In this document: positions 1 through 8,317 of the stretch, in pieces
Layout of the letters: every line of letters begins with the position of its first letter
Position numbering within the stretch: position 1 is the stretch's first letter
NCBI GenBank assembly: GCA_947589165.1
Contig: CANQCH010000009.1
Span: 1-16,718 of the forward strand
Direction: 5' to 3'
Source of the DNA: an uncultured Bacilli bacterium
GTDB taxonomy: Bacteria > Bacillota_I > Bacilli_A > RF39 > UBA660
Length of the DNA: 16,718 nucleotides
Translations under genes and position numbers: made by a program
The notes under the pieces: model-generated
Told to the model about the DNA's origin: nothing
The model's database searches: none
Seen by the model: the letters and a program-made list of their open reading frames with translations, nothing else

Positions 1-1629
1 TTGCGCTTTTTAGCTATTCTTTTTGCCTTATTTTTAATCATTGGTTATAGCTTTGAGGCCAAAGGTAATGCTTCCCTCATTTTTGGGAGTTGGCTCAAGT
101 TTAGTATTAGTATTATTGTCTTCATTGGTTATTATTTATTTTTTAATTGGCTTTTAAATTCGGTTTATAATTATTTAGATTCTAAAAAATTAAATCCGAA
201 AAAAAGTAAAAATAAAGTTATGACTTTTATTTTCGAAAAACATCCTTTTATTATGCCTTTTATTATTATCTTAATTTGTTGGTTACCTTATATAATTAGT
301 TTTTATCCCGGAATTTTTTCTCCGGATCCTAGTTTTCAAGTTCAACAATTCTTTGGCATTAAAACTAAATATAGTGATTATAGTATTCCTTTAGATCCCA
401 AGGTAACAATTACCAATCATCATCCCGTGACCCATACTTTCTTACTCGGGGGATTAGCCTATCTTGGTCAAGCTTTAGGTTCTTTTAACTTGGGTATTTT
501 TATTTATAGTATTTTCCAAACCTTAACGTTAATTAGTTTACTAGCTTACACAATCTATTACATGAAAAAGCTTAATACTCCTAGTATAATTAGGCTTATT
601 AGTCTTTTTATTTATGCTTTCGTACCCGTCTTTCCTTTTTATGCTATGTCGGTAGTAAAAGATGTTTATTTTGCTATTTTTGTTATTTTCTATTTAATTC
701 AATTATTTGATGTAATTAAATATAATAATTTAACTTGGGCAAAAGCTTCTATTTTCATCATTTTAATGCTTTTAATTACCCTCTTTAGAAATAATGGTAT
801 TTATCTTATTTTAATGTCTTTCCCTTTTCTATTTTTAGTTTTAAAAAAGAAAAGACGGATTTTACTTGTAACTTTATTATGTCCGGTCATCATTTATTTT
901 AGTTTTACCCATCTTTTACTCCCCGCTTTAAAAATTACCCCTGGTAGTATTCGGGAAGTATTATCCATTCCTTTTCAACAAACGGCAAGATATGTTAAAG
1001 AATATGGTAATGATGTCAAAGCCGATGAACAAAAAATAATTGATCAAGTGTTAGACTATCACGATTTAGCAACTAGATATAAGCCCAATATTGCGGACCC
1101 CGTTAAAAATAAATATAATAAATATGCGACCAAAGATGATTTAATAAAGTATTTTGGCGTTTGGTTTAAACAATTCTGGTGCCATCCGGGTGTTTATTTC
1201 GAAGCAACGATTGCTAATACTTATGGCTACTTTTATCCCGATACGCATAATTGGTATATTTATCATAATTATGATTCAAGGTTAGCTAAGGCGGGGTTTG
1301 ATTACCATTATAATTCTTTAGCAGGCGTAAGAGAAATCTTAAGTGGTTATGGCGAAGTATTCCCTTATCTACCACTTATAGGCTTAATTGTTAATATTGG
1401 TTTTGGAACTTGGCTTTGTATGTTTATTTTTATAAGCTTAATTGTGGCTAAAAAATATCGTTATTTAATTTATTTAACGCCGGTGATATCTTTAATTTTA
1501 GTTTGTATGGCATCGCCCGTTAATACTTATTTTCGCTATACATTAGGTTATATGTTTGCCTTACCAATCATAATAGCCATATTCATTAATATTTTACAAG
1601 AAAAGAAAGAAGGAAAAAGAAATGTCTAA
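1..1629 (+). CDS. Polytopic membrane glycosyltransferase candidate (DUF6020-like), start at or beyond window edge
   Basis: A multi-spanning membrane protein of at least 542 residues. About ten or more hydrophobic segments are visible, the first at residues 3-17 and 32-56. The first large external loop holds a YPGIFSPD motif (residues 102-109) and an NHHP motif (139-142). An acidic residue in the first external loop is typical of GT-C-fold transferases that use polyprenyl-phosphate sugars, and these motifs resemble the DUF6020 group as I remember it. The role is inferred from company: it overlaps the next gene by 8 nt, and genes 2 and 3 are a GtrB-like sugar-lipid synthase and a GtrA-like flippase. 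It would then be the outward-facing enzyme that moves the sugar from the flipped lipid to a cell-surface polymer. The frame is open from base 1, which is a TTG codon. TTG could be the real start, but no ribosome binding site can be seen, so the N-terminus may be incomplete. The acceptor and the sugar are unknown. Confidence 0.7.
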   Translation: MRFLAILFALFLIIGYSFEAKGNASLIFGSWLKFSISIIVFIGYYLFFNWLLNSVYNYLDSKKLNPKKSKNKVMTFIFEKHPFIMPFIIILICWLPYIISFYPGIFSPDPSFQVQQFFGIKTKYSDYSIPLDPKVTITNHHPVTHTFLLGGLAYLGQALGSFNLGIFIYSIFQTLTLISLLAYTIYYMKKLNTPSIIRLISLFIYAFVPVFPFYAMSVVKDVYFAIFVIFYLIQLFDVIKYNNLTWAKASIFIILMLLITLFRNNGIYLILMSFPFLFLVLKKKRRILLVTLLCPVIIYFSFTHLLLPALKITPGSIREVLSIPFQQTARYVKEYGNDVKADEQKIIDQVLDYHDLATRYKPNIADPVKNKYNKYATKDDLIKYFGVWFKQFWCHPGVYFEATIANTYGYFYPDTHNWYIYHNYDSRLAKAGFDYHYNSLAGVREILSGYGEVFPYLPLIGLIVNIGFGTWLCMFIFISLIVAKKYRYLIYLTPVISLILVCMASPVNTYFRYTLGYMFALPIIIAIFINILQEKKEGKRNV

Positions 1630-2551
1630 AAAAATTGCGGTTTTAATCCCTTGTTATAATGAAAGTAAAACGATTGCTAAAGTCGTAGACGATTATCAAA
1701 AGGCGCTACCCGAAGCGGATATTTATGTTTACGATAATAATTCGACGGATGGCACCGATAAAATTGCGGAAAAAGCGGGTGCTATCGTCAAATATGAATA
1801 TCGGCAAGGCAAAGGTAATGTTATTTGCAGTATGTTTCGCGACATTGAAGCTGATTGTTATTTAATGGTCGATGGTGATGATACTTATGATGCGACAAAT
1901 GCCAAAGAAATGTGTAGTTATGTTTTAGAGGGAAAAGCTGATATGGTTATTGGCGACCGACTTTCTAGTACCTATGCCAAGGAAAATAAACGCTTATTTC
2001 ATAACTTTGGGAATAATTTAGTAAGATTTTTAATTAACATGATTTTTCAAAATCATGTTAACGATATCATGACAGGATATCGGGCCTTTAGTCGCGACTT
2101 TGTGAAAAGTTTTCCGATTCTCTCTAAAGGTTTTGAAATTGAAACCGAAATGACAATTCATGCGGTTGATAAAAACTTTAAATTAGTAGAAATCCCTATC
2201 ATCTATCGGGATCGCCCGGAAGGTAGCGTTTCAAAACTTAATACTTATAGTGATGGTTTAAAAGTTTTAAAAACTATTGGCATTCTTTTTGCCGAATATA
2301 AACCATTTGCCTTCTTTAGTATTATGGCGAGTTTCTTCTTACTTCTAACCTTTATTTTAGGGATTCCGCCTTTCGTTGAATACTTTAAAACCGGACTAGT
2401 TTTAAAATTTCCTAGTTTAATTGTCGCCATGATTAGTCTCGTCATTAGTATTTTACTTTTCATCGCCGGCATTATCTTACAAATTATTGCGAAAAAACAT
2501 AAACAATTATATGAATTATATTTAATTAATTTAAGGAGAGATAAAAAATGA
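1622..2551 (+). CDS. Polyprenyl-phosphate glycosyltransferase, GT2 family (GtrB/DPM1-like)
   Basis: This enzyme should transfer a sugar from a nucleotide donor to undecaprenyl phosphate at the inner face of the membrane. The GT2 fold starts at once (IPCYNE, residues 9-14). The nucleotide/metal site is VDGDDTYD with the DGDD core at 84-87. The MTGYRAFSR segment at 150-158 is typical of dolichyl-phosphate-mannose-synthase-like enzymes. Two membrane helices close the protein (about 228-250 and 264-290), as in GtrB, CsbB and YkoT. The length of 309 residues is normal. An AAGGA ribosome binding site lies 7 nt before the ATG, inside the end of the preceding gene. The stop is the only TGA in the window. 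It overlaps the next gene's start as ATGA and is followed in frame by TAA. The sugar specificity cannot be read from the sequence. Confidence 0.9.
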   Translation: MSKKIAVLIPCYNESKTIAKVVDDYQKALPEADIYVYDNNSTDGTDKIAEKAGAIVKYEYRQGKGNVICSMFRDIEADCYLMVDGDDTYDATNAKEMCSYVLEGKADMVIGDRLSSTYAKENKRLFHNFGNNLVRFLINMIFQNHVNDIMTGYRAFSRDFVKSFPILSKGFEIETEMTIHAVDKNFKLVEIPIIYRDRPEGSVSKLNTYSDGLKVLKTIGILFAEYKPFAFFSIMASFFLLLTFILGIPPFVEYFKTGLVLKFPSLIVAMISLVISILLFIAGIILQIIAKKHKQLYELYLINLRRDKK

Positions 2552-2946
2552 TAAAAAAAATCTGGCAAAATAAGTTATTTCAACAAATCTTTCGCTTTGG
2601 CATCGTCGGTGGTACCGCTTTTATTATTGACTATGGCATCTTTGCTCTTTTAAACCAAATCTTAGGTATCCATTATATTATCGCTGGGACCATATCTTTT
2701 AGTATTTCCGTCATCTATAACTACATTTTAAGTATTAAATGGGTATTTGATGTTACGAAAAAACAAACAACCAAAGACTTTATTATCTTTATTGTTTTAA
2801 GTGTTATTGGTTTAATTTTAAATAACATTATTATGTATATTAGTGTTGATCTAATGCACATTCATGAATTAATTGCCAAGATTATTGCAACGGCGATTGT
2901 CATGGTCTACAATTTCATTACCCGAAAAATATTTATTGAAAAATAA
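2548..2946 (+). CDS. GtrA-like polyprenyl-phosphate sugar flippase
   Basis: A 132-residue protein with four membrane helices (about 15-36, 42-62, 77-100 and 107-126) and the GtrA-family signature: FRFGIVGGTAFIIDYG near the N-terminus, a YNY in helix 2 and a YNFITRKIFI end. GtrA proteins are thought to flip undecaprenyl-phosphate-linked sugars to the outer face. It is translationally coupled to the upstream glycosyltransferase by a 4-nt ATGA overlap, with AAGGAG about 9 nt before the ATG. It is the last gene of the three-gene run and is followed directly by a terminator. The family call is secure; the flipping role is family knowledge, not shown here. Confidence 0.9.
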   Translation: MIKKIWQNKLFQQIFRFGIVGGTAFIIDYGIFALLNQILGIHYIIAGTISFSISVIYNYILSIKWVFDVTKKQTTKDFIIFIVLSVIGLILNNIIMYISVDLMHIHELIAKIIATAIVMVYNFITRKIFIEK

Positions 2947-2972
2947 AAAAGAACGCCGAAGTTCTTTTTTTA
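2945..2972. terminator. Two-way intrinsic terminator between convergent genes
   Basis: A perfect 10-bp stem (2945-2954 with 2961-2970) encloses a 6-nt loop. The A-run on one arm and T-run on the other give a U-tract on both strands, so it can end both the glycosylation operon (+) and the SDR gene (-). It begins just at the stop codon of the flippase gene. Confidence 0.85.
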
Positions 2973-2982
2973 TTTTCTTAAC

Positions 2983-3726
2983 TTAATTCCGGGCAGCCCC
3001 ATCAACTGGTAAGATCGCGCCAGTTATGTAGCTTGCCTTAGGGCTGGCTAAAAACAAAAAGGCATTGGCAATATCACTAACTTCTCCGATGCGACCTAAA
3101 GGAATACTTTTAATTAAAGGGGCAATTACTTCTTCGGGTAAAGACTCAACCATATCCGTTTTAATAATGCCGGGGGCGACTGCGTTAACGCGAATATTAA
3201 AAGGGGCTAATTCGCGAGCTAAAGAAATAGTTAAACCATTGACGGCAAATTTAGAAGCGGGATAACCAACCCCTGATGGTTGCCCATAAATACTAACCAT
3301 CGAACTGGTATTTAAAATAACACCAGCCTTTTGTTTTTTCATGTAAGGCGTTACCGCTTTACACATATTAAACATTGCCTTGACATTTATATCCATAATG
3401 GCAGCAAATTCTTCGGGGGTTGTTTCTTCGATTTTTTTATCTGCCGAAATACCCGCATTATTAATTAAAATATCGATGTGTTTATATTTTGTTATAATCT
3501 CGGTTATTACCTTATTTATTTCCGTTAAACTATTTAAATTAGGAAAATAGCCCTCAACTTTTAAACCTTCCTTTTGAAGTAAATCCATCGCTTTGGCAAC
3601 ACTTTCTTTTTTCGAACCAAATAAGATAACTTTGGCCCCCGCTTCAGCAAAACTTTTAACGGTTGCGAAACCAATCCCTCTGGTCCCACCCGTTACAATT
3701 ACGACTTTATCTATAAAATCTAACAT
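2983..3726 (-). CDS. SDR-family NAD(P)-dependent oxidoreductase (FabG-like)
   Basis: A classical short-chain dehydrogenase/reductase of 247 residues. The cofactor motif TGGTRGIG is at 12-19, NNAG at 89-92, and the catalytic set is N114, S142, Y155 and K159. The PGIIKTDM segment (185-192) and the C-terminal GAILPVDGA are also typical. The closest well-known relative in overall pattern is FabG, 3-oxoacyl-ACP reductase. However, no other fatty-acid gene is nearby and many SDRs of this size act on other alcohols or ketones, so no symbol is given. The start is supported by AGGTGAG placed 6 nt before the ATG. It stands alone: the sensor kinase gene ends 50 bases upstream, with a weak TATGAT -10 candidate (3750-3755) in between. 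Confidence 0.9.
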   Translation of the reverse strand: MLDFIDKVVIVTGGTRGIGFATVKSFAEAGAKVILFGSKKESVAKAMDLLQKEGLKVEGYFPNLNSLTEINKVITEIITKYKHIDILINNAGISADKKIEETTPEEFAAIMDINVKAMFNMCKAVTPYMKKQKAGVILNTSSMVSIYGQPSGVGYPASKFAVNGLTISLARELAPFNIRVNAVAPGIIKTDMVESLPEEVIAPLIKSIPLGRIGEVSDIANAFLFLASPKASYITGAILPVDGAARN

Positions 3727-3776
3727 TTTTTCTCACCTATTTTATTTTTATCATATTTTAACTTAAATTAAAATAC

Positions 3777-4991
3777 CTAATAATGAAAATATTTAATCGT
3801 AAAAGTTGTACCTTTCTTACTTGATGCCACATTAATTGTGCCATTATCTTTTTTAATAATTTCTTGGGCTAAAGCTAAACCAATACCCATGCTATCATTA
3901 TTGGCATTACTGCCTTGGTAAAAACGTTCAAAAATATGAGGTAAATCTTCTTTTTTTATCCCTTCCCCATGATCTATTATTTTAATCTCACTATAAGCCG
4001 CATTGCCAAAATATGTTATTTCAATTAAATCATTATTTTTTGAATGTTCTAAACAATTTTTTAAGATATTGGTTAAAGCTTCTACTTCCCAATTATAATC
4101 AGCCATAATACCATTTTCTTTTAGCGCTACCGTTTTAAGCGTTATATTTTTTAAATCACATAAGGCGGCGACGTTCTTTTGAGCAGCCTTAATAATTTTG
4201 CCTAAAGAGACAACTTTAGGTTCAAAGGTAATCATATTAGCATCAAATTTAGATAATTTTAATAAATTTTGAATTAAAAAATTAATGTTAGTAGTTTCCC
4301 GTTTAATATCATGAATAAATTCTTGCCGCATACTTTCCGGCATTTTGGGGTTATCAATTAAATTATCTAAAATAATTAAAATGGACGTTAATGGTGTTTT
4401 TAATTGATGCGATATATCTTCCAAGGCTTTCTTTAAATTCTTTTTGGCTTCTTCGGATTGTTCCGCGCTTTCTTTTAACATTACCGTAATTTTATAAATT
4501 TCATTTTTTAAAATCGATAATTCATCTTCACTAATTTCTTTAATTTTTAAAGTATAATTATGCCGATTTATTTCTTCAATATAATTAGTTATTTCTTTTA
4601 GTTCCCGGTCCTTTTGGTGATTATATCGCTCAAAGAAATAAATAATGAGTCCCGAGATTATTAAGGAAAAACAAGCATTACCCAGCAATATAAAAGGTAA
4701 AAGTTTAGCATTAGCTTTACTAGCGGCATCCCCAGCCATAATACCATACTTAGCTAAAATATCGGGTGAATAACTATCTAAAGCATTAATTATTTCCGTT
4801 TCCGTCACTAATGGATATTTTTCTTCAATGAGACTAATCATTTGGCCTAAAGTATGATTATAATTTTTCATTAAAATTATGTATTCGCCATAATTAAGAA
4901 GAACAAAACCAATAATACTTAAGATTACGACTAAACCTACTCTTTTTAAATTGTTATGCCAATTGACTTTATTTCTCATCATCGATCTCAT
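3777..4991 (-). CDS. Two-component sensor histidine kinase
   Basis: A membrane kinase of 404 residues. Helix 1 lies at about 17-40, a short extracellular part of about 55 residues follows, helix 2 lies at about 97-120, and then come a linker and coiled-coil segment and the kinase core. The phosphorylated His is H195 in the SHQLKTPLTS box. The ATP-binding domain shows a somewhat weak N-box (NILKNCLEH), DHGEGI (G1), the F-box HIFERFYQ and GIGLAL (G2). The gene overlaps the end of the regulator gene by 23 nt. AAAGGG lies 7 nt before the chosen ATG; ATGs at 4982 and 4979 are less likely alternatives. Its partner is the adjacent regulator, and the ABC exporter upstream is the likely target. It has a true, if small, outside domain, unlike the BceS-type kinases that have almost none. 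The signal is not known. Confidence 0.9.
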   Translation of the reverse strand: MRSMMRNKVNWHNNLKRVGLVVILSIIGFVLLNYGEYIILMKNYNHTLGQMISLIEEKYPLVTETEIINALDSYSPDILAKYGIMAGDAASKANAKLLPFILLGNACFSLIISGLIIYFFERYNHQKDRELKEITNYIEEINRHNYTLKIKEISEDELSILKNEIYKITVMLKESAEQSEEAKKNLKKALEDISHQLKTPLTSILIILDNLIDNPKMPESMRQEFIHDIKRETTNINFLIQNLLKLSKFDANMITFEPKVVSLGKIIKAAQKNVAALCDLKNITLKTVALKENGIMADYNWEVEALTNILKNCLEHSKNNDLIEITYFGNAAYSEIKIIDHGEGIKKEDLPHIFERFYQGSNANNDSMGIGLALAQEIIKKDNGTINVASSKKGTTFTIKYFHY

Positions 4992-5625
4992 ATCCTATCC
5001 CTTTAATAGTTTTAATAATATCGGTGTCTAATTTAGCTCTTATGCGTTTAAAATAAACCGTAATGGTATGATCATCGACATCATTTCCCGTGATATCCCA
5101 AATGGTATCTAAAATCTTCCCCCGCGTCACTACTTTATTAACATTCATTAATAATAATTGTAATAATTTTATCTCTAAAGCCGTGAAAGCAATTTTTTCA
5201 TCATTTTTTAAAACAACCATTTTATCCCAATCAAAAGTTAAATCTTTAATTTGCATTAAACTATGTTTATTAGTTCGTAGCATAATTTTATTAATTCGAG
5301 CTAGTAATTCTTTGGTACTAAAAGGTTTCGTTAGATAATCTTCGGCCCCCATATTTAAACCTTTAACAATATCATCTTCTTCATCCTTGGCCGTCAAAAT
5401 AATGGTGGGAATTCCCAAGGGTTTGATAGTTTCGTTAAATAATGTAAACCCATCGCCATCCGGTAAAGTAATATCTAAAATAATTAAGGCTAACTTTGGA
5501 TTGGTCTTAAAAAAACTTTGCGCGCTTTGGCAAGTACTTGCTATAACTACGGGATAATTATTATTTTCTAAAGAATATTTTAAACCTTTAGCAATCATTT
5601 CATTATCTTCGATTAGTAATATCAT
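4969..5625 (-). CDS. OmpR/PhoB-family response regulator
   Basis: This DNA-binding regulator of 218 residues is phosphorylated by the neighbouring kinase. The receiver domain (1-115) has the acidic pair E6/D7, phospho-acceptor D51 in LDITLPDGDG, T78 and K100. The winged-helix domain (about 125-218) has the usual VVTRGKILDTIW helix and the DDHTITVYFKRIRAKL recognition helix. A GAAAGGA ribosome binding site stands 7 nt before the ATG. It lies 65 bases behind the ABC permease on the same strand, after a strong hairpin. Regulators of this family usually bind tandem repeats about 10-11 bp apart, and such a repeat is present at the ABC operon promoter (9015-9032). Confidence 0.93.
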   Translation of the reverse strand: MILLIEDNEMIAKGLKYSLENNNYPVVIASTCQSAQSFFKTNPKLALIILDITLPDGDGFTLFNETIKPLGIPTIILTAKDEEDDIVKGLNMGAEDYLTKPFSTKELLARINKIMLRTNKHSLMQIKDLTFDWDKMVVLKNDEKIAFTALEIKLLQLLLMNVNKVVTRGKILDTIWDITGNDVDDHTITVYFKRIRAKLDTDIIKTIKGIGYEIDDEK

Positions 5626-5643
5626 AAAAAATCCTTTCTGGTA

Positions 5644-5674
5644 AAATAAACCCCTTTAGTAAAGGAGTTTATTT
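5644..5674 (-). terminator. Hairpin between ABC permease and response regulator (terminator or attenuator)
   Basis: A 14-bp stem (5661-5674 with 5644-5657) with a 3-nt loop, followed by a T-rich stretch when read on the minus strand. On the minus strand the stem is unbroken, with one G-U pair; on the plus strand that position would be an A-C mismatch, so it is built for minus-strand RNA. It would end most ABC transcripts. It lies only 18 bases before the regulator's start, so if that gene has its own promoter the hairpin is in or just before its leader. Confidence 0.75.
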
Positions 5675-5675
5675 A

Positions 5676-5686
5676 ATCATATCATA
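5676..5686 (-). promoter_or_regulatory. Possible -10 boxes for the regulator-kinase genes
   Basis: Two overlapping TATGAT hexamers (5681-5686 and 5676-5681, minus strand) sit between the permease stop and the hairpin. No good -35 is visible 16-18 bp upstream. Transcription from here would begin near the first arm of the hairpin. This is weak evidence and is offered because no other promoter for the two-component genes can be seen. Confidence 0.3.
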
Positions 5687-5690
5687 ATTT

Positions 5691-8303
5691 CTAAATGTTT
5701 TCATTGCGAATTGTTTCAATCGTATTTTGTTTATTAATCTTTGCCATTGAATAACGCATAATTAATGTAATAAGTAAGTAAACGACAATAATGGTAATAA
5801 TGATAGCCATGATTGGTAATTTATAACTATACGGAACATTAAAAGCATAATAGATTAAAACGGATAAGCATATGCCTAACGGGATTCCAATAATTAAAGA
5901 TTTTAAACCCATAAAGATACTTTCTAACCGAATCATATGGCTAAATTCTTTTTTCGTCATACCAATCGATTTTAGCATCGCAAACTCGGGTTTTCTTAAT
6001 TCCATATTCGTCGTAATCGTATTAAAGATATTCGTAATACCAATGAGCGAAATAACAATAATAAAACCATATAAGAAAATCCCAATTAAAGTAAATAAAT
6101 TATTCATCATATTGGCTTCTTCTTCCACATTATTTAAAAAATATTCTTTGCCCTTTAAAAGCCGATCAATATCATCTTGTAACTTTGTGGCATTCGAACT
6201 ATGATAATAAAATGTCGCATAGTCTTGATTACTGTGATTGGTAAAATACTCATCACTAACAATTAAAAGGGTCGAACCCGTACTTTCCGATATGGCAAAG
6301 GGCCGTTTATTTGTTACTAAAGCAAGACTTAAGTTAAGAGTTTTATTGGCTAAAGTAAAATTTAAGTTATCACCTTTGTTATATTTAAATTGCCTTAGTT
6401 GATAAGTATGAGCCTCTCCCCCATCAGTACTTGAAAATAAAACTTCATCAATTAAAATACCTTTATCTTGAACATCTTCCTTTTTTAAGCCTAATTTTTT
6501 GATGTAGGCATCATATTCTTTAGGCCCCAAAGCAACAAGCAATAGATAACCATCTAACATGTCTTCATCATCTTCTTGGATACCCATCTTCGTAATATAT
6601 TTTTCATTATATTGGGGATTAATTAAATAAATATTATCGTCCCGTTCAACTGTTAAATTATTAACATTTTCCAGATTATTTAATTCGGTTAATTGACTTG
6701 GCGTCATGGTATTTAAATTAACACGAACTAGTAAATTAAAATCATGTTCCCCAAGTTCCAATTTTACCGTATCAAAAGCCATACTCATAAAAGACGATAA
6801 AGCAATAAAGACGGCGATTGATACCACTAAAGAAATGATCGTTGTGCGATATTTCTTTTTATTTCGCTTTAAATTTTTAAAAGAAATATCTCCACCAATG
6901 CCAAATAATTTCGTAATTAATTTATTACTTTTAAGCCGTTTATTGTTAATTTTGATATTGCCACTGTTGCGAATGGATTCAATCGGGGATGTTTTCGCTG
7001 CTCTTCGGGCACTGCGAAAGGCTGAAAAATAAATTGTTATAATCCCTAAAAGAATAGCTAGCGCAATGGCCCACCACGTAGTAGCAAAGATTAAGTTTAA
7101 ATCTTCGGCTAAAGAACCCTTTAAAAAATAATTACAAACAAAGACTAAGATATAGGAAGCTAGAAGTCCACATGCTATTCCTAACGGAATACCAATTAAG
7201 CCTAAAATAGTTGCTTCGTAAAAAACATTATGCCGAATTTGTTTTTTGGTCGCCCCTAAACTTCGTAACATTCCATATTGTTTCGTTTTTTCGGTGATCG
7301 AAATATCAAAACTATTTTTAATACAAAAGATCGAAGTAAAAACAATAATACCACAGACAATTAAAACAACAGAACCAAGACTACCTATGGTTTGATTTTG
7401 AAACGGATTAACTTCTAAATCAATTAAATATTTATTTAAATCATATTGGTAAGGAGCCGTAGCTAGCTTTTCGTAGAAGATTTGGTTTTCCTTACTATCA
7501 TCTAATTCTCCTTTTAAAAATAGTTTTAGTTTACTAGCATCAACATTTAAATAACCAGCTAAAATGGCAGAATAGTTTTTGGCCCCTTTGCTAGTTAAAT
7601 GCGCATAAATATCGACTACACCCGAACTTATATTTTCTTTGGATTTACTAATAAAAGTATAGCCGGGGGCCGAATAGCCTTCGATACTACTCGCCGGCCG
7701 AGAAATGATTCCTACAATTTTATATGTTTTCGGCTCAGTATTAATTATTTGTTCCGTTAAAGCATTATCTTCCCCAATAACATAAGGATTATTTTGAGTT
7801 AGAATATTGCCATCGTTATCTACTCTAGAACCAACATCTAAAGTAACTATATCTCCGACTTTATAAGTAATACCCCCATTTGTTTTTAAATGAGTCGGAA
7901 TTAAAATTTCGTCTTCATTTTCCGGCAGACGTCCTTCGGTTAAATTAATCGCTAAATTAGCTAAAGCTGCGGCGGTAAAATTTTTAATGAAAGCATAAGG
8001 CTTATTTGGATTAAGACTATTAGTCAGTTTAGCGTAACCCACATCTTGCGTTATATAAATATCATCAATTTCCCGATTATTTTGAAATGTTACTACTTCT
8101 TCAAGAGGAACATGATAAAAAGCTAAATGAAAGTTACCTTTTTCCCCCACTTCAAATTTAATTAAAGACGCAATTAAACTAGCATACATCGTCGCCACCG
8201 CGGTTAATAAAGCAACCGATAACGTAATGCCAATAATGGTAACAATAGTCCGTTTTTTATTTAGCTTTAAATTTTTATGCGTAAGTTTATTTAATAAGTT
8301 CAT
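5691..8303 (-). CDS. ABC transporter permease with two FtsX domains (MacB/LolC-type)
   Basis: An 870-residue permease of the type VII (mechanotransmission) ABC class. It is laid out as two similar halves. Each has an entry helix (about 19-42 and 487-509), a large extracellular domain (about 45-305 and 512-735) and a three-helix FtsX bundle (about 309-429 and 738-848), for about eight helices in all. The cytoplasmic coupling segments, EKTKQYGMLRSLGATKKQI near 338 and ELRKPEFAMLKSIGMTKKEF near 768, are clear repeats of each other. Such permeases usually do not carry substrate through the membrane but pull or push it from the outer side. A GTG (8312) and an ATG (8309) lie upstream in frame; the ATG at 8303 is chosen because AAAAGGGG is 8 nt before it. 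The ATPase gene ends 14 bases upstream. With the kinase-regulator pair behind it, peptide or antibiotic export or defence is a reasonable guess, not shown. Confidence 0.9.
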   Translation of the reverse strand: MNLLNKLTHKNLKLNKKRTIVTIIGITLSVALLTAVATMYASLIASLIKFEVGEKGNFHLAFYHVPLEEVVTFQNNREIDDIYITQDVGYAKLTNSLNPNKPYAFIKNFTAAALANLAINLTEGRLPENEDEILIPTHLKTNGGITYKVGDIVTLDVGSRVDNDGNILTQNNPYVIGEDNALTEQIINTEPKTYKIVGIISRPASSIEGYSAPGYTFISKSKENISSGVVDIYAHLTSKGAKNYSAILAGYLNVDASKLKLFLKGELDDSKENQIFYEKLATAPYQYDLNKYLIDLEVNPFQNQTIGSLGSVVLIVCGIIVFTSIFCIKNSFDISITEKTKQYGMLRSLGATKKQIRHNVFYEATILGLIGIPLGIACGLLASYILVFVCNYFLKGSLAEDLNLIFATTWWAIALAILLGIITIYFSAFRSARRAAKTSPIESIRNSGNIKINNKRLKSNKLITKLFGIGGDISFKNLKRNKKKYRTTIISLVVSIAVFIALSSFMSMAFDTVKLELGEHDFNLLVRVNLNTMTPSQLTELNNLENVNNLTVERDDNIYLINPQYNEKYITKMGIQEDDEDMLDGYLLLVALGPKEYDAYIKKLGLKKEDVQDKGILIDEVLFSSTDGGEAHTYQLRQFKYNKGDNLNFTLANKTLNLSLALVTNKRPFAISESTGSTLLIVSDEYFTNHSNQDYATFYYHSSNATKLQDDIDRLLKGKEYFLNNVEEEANMMNNLFTLIGIFLYGFIIVISLIGITNIFNTITTNMELRKPEFAMLKSIGMTKKEFSHMIRLESIFMGLKSLIIGIPLGICLSVLIYYAFNVPYSYKLPIMAIIITIIVVYLLITLIMRYSMAKINKQNTIETIRNENI

Positions 8304-8317
8304 AACCATCACCCCTT

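Noticed and set aside
2245..2568. 107-codon open frame on the minus strand opposite the glycosyltransferase
   Set aside because: It lies antisense to a well-supported gene, gives no recognisable protein and is the kind of shadow frame common in AT-rich genes. The same holds for the frames at 3065-3265, 5090-5338, 5872-6204, 6706-7032, 12766-12954, 13264-13449 and 14113-14376.
2983..3726. Naming the SDR gene fabG
   Set aside because: The fold and catalytic residues fit, but there is no fatty-acid synthesis context and the SDR family is too broad for a safe assignment.
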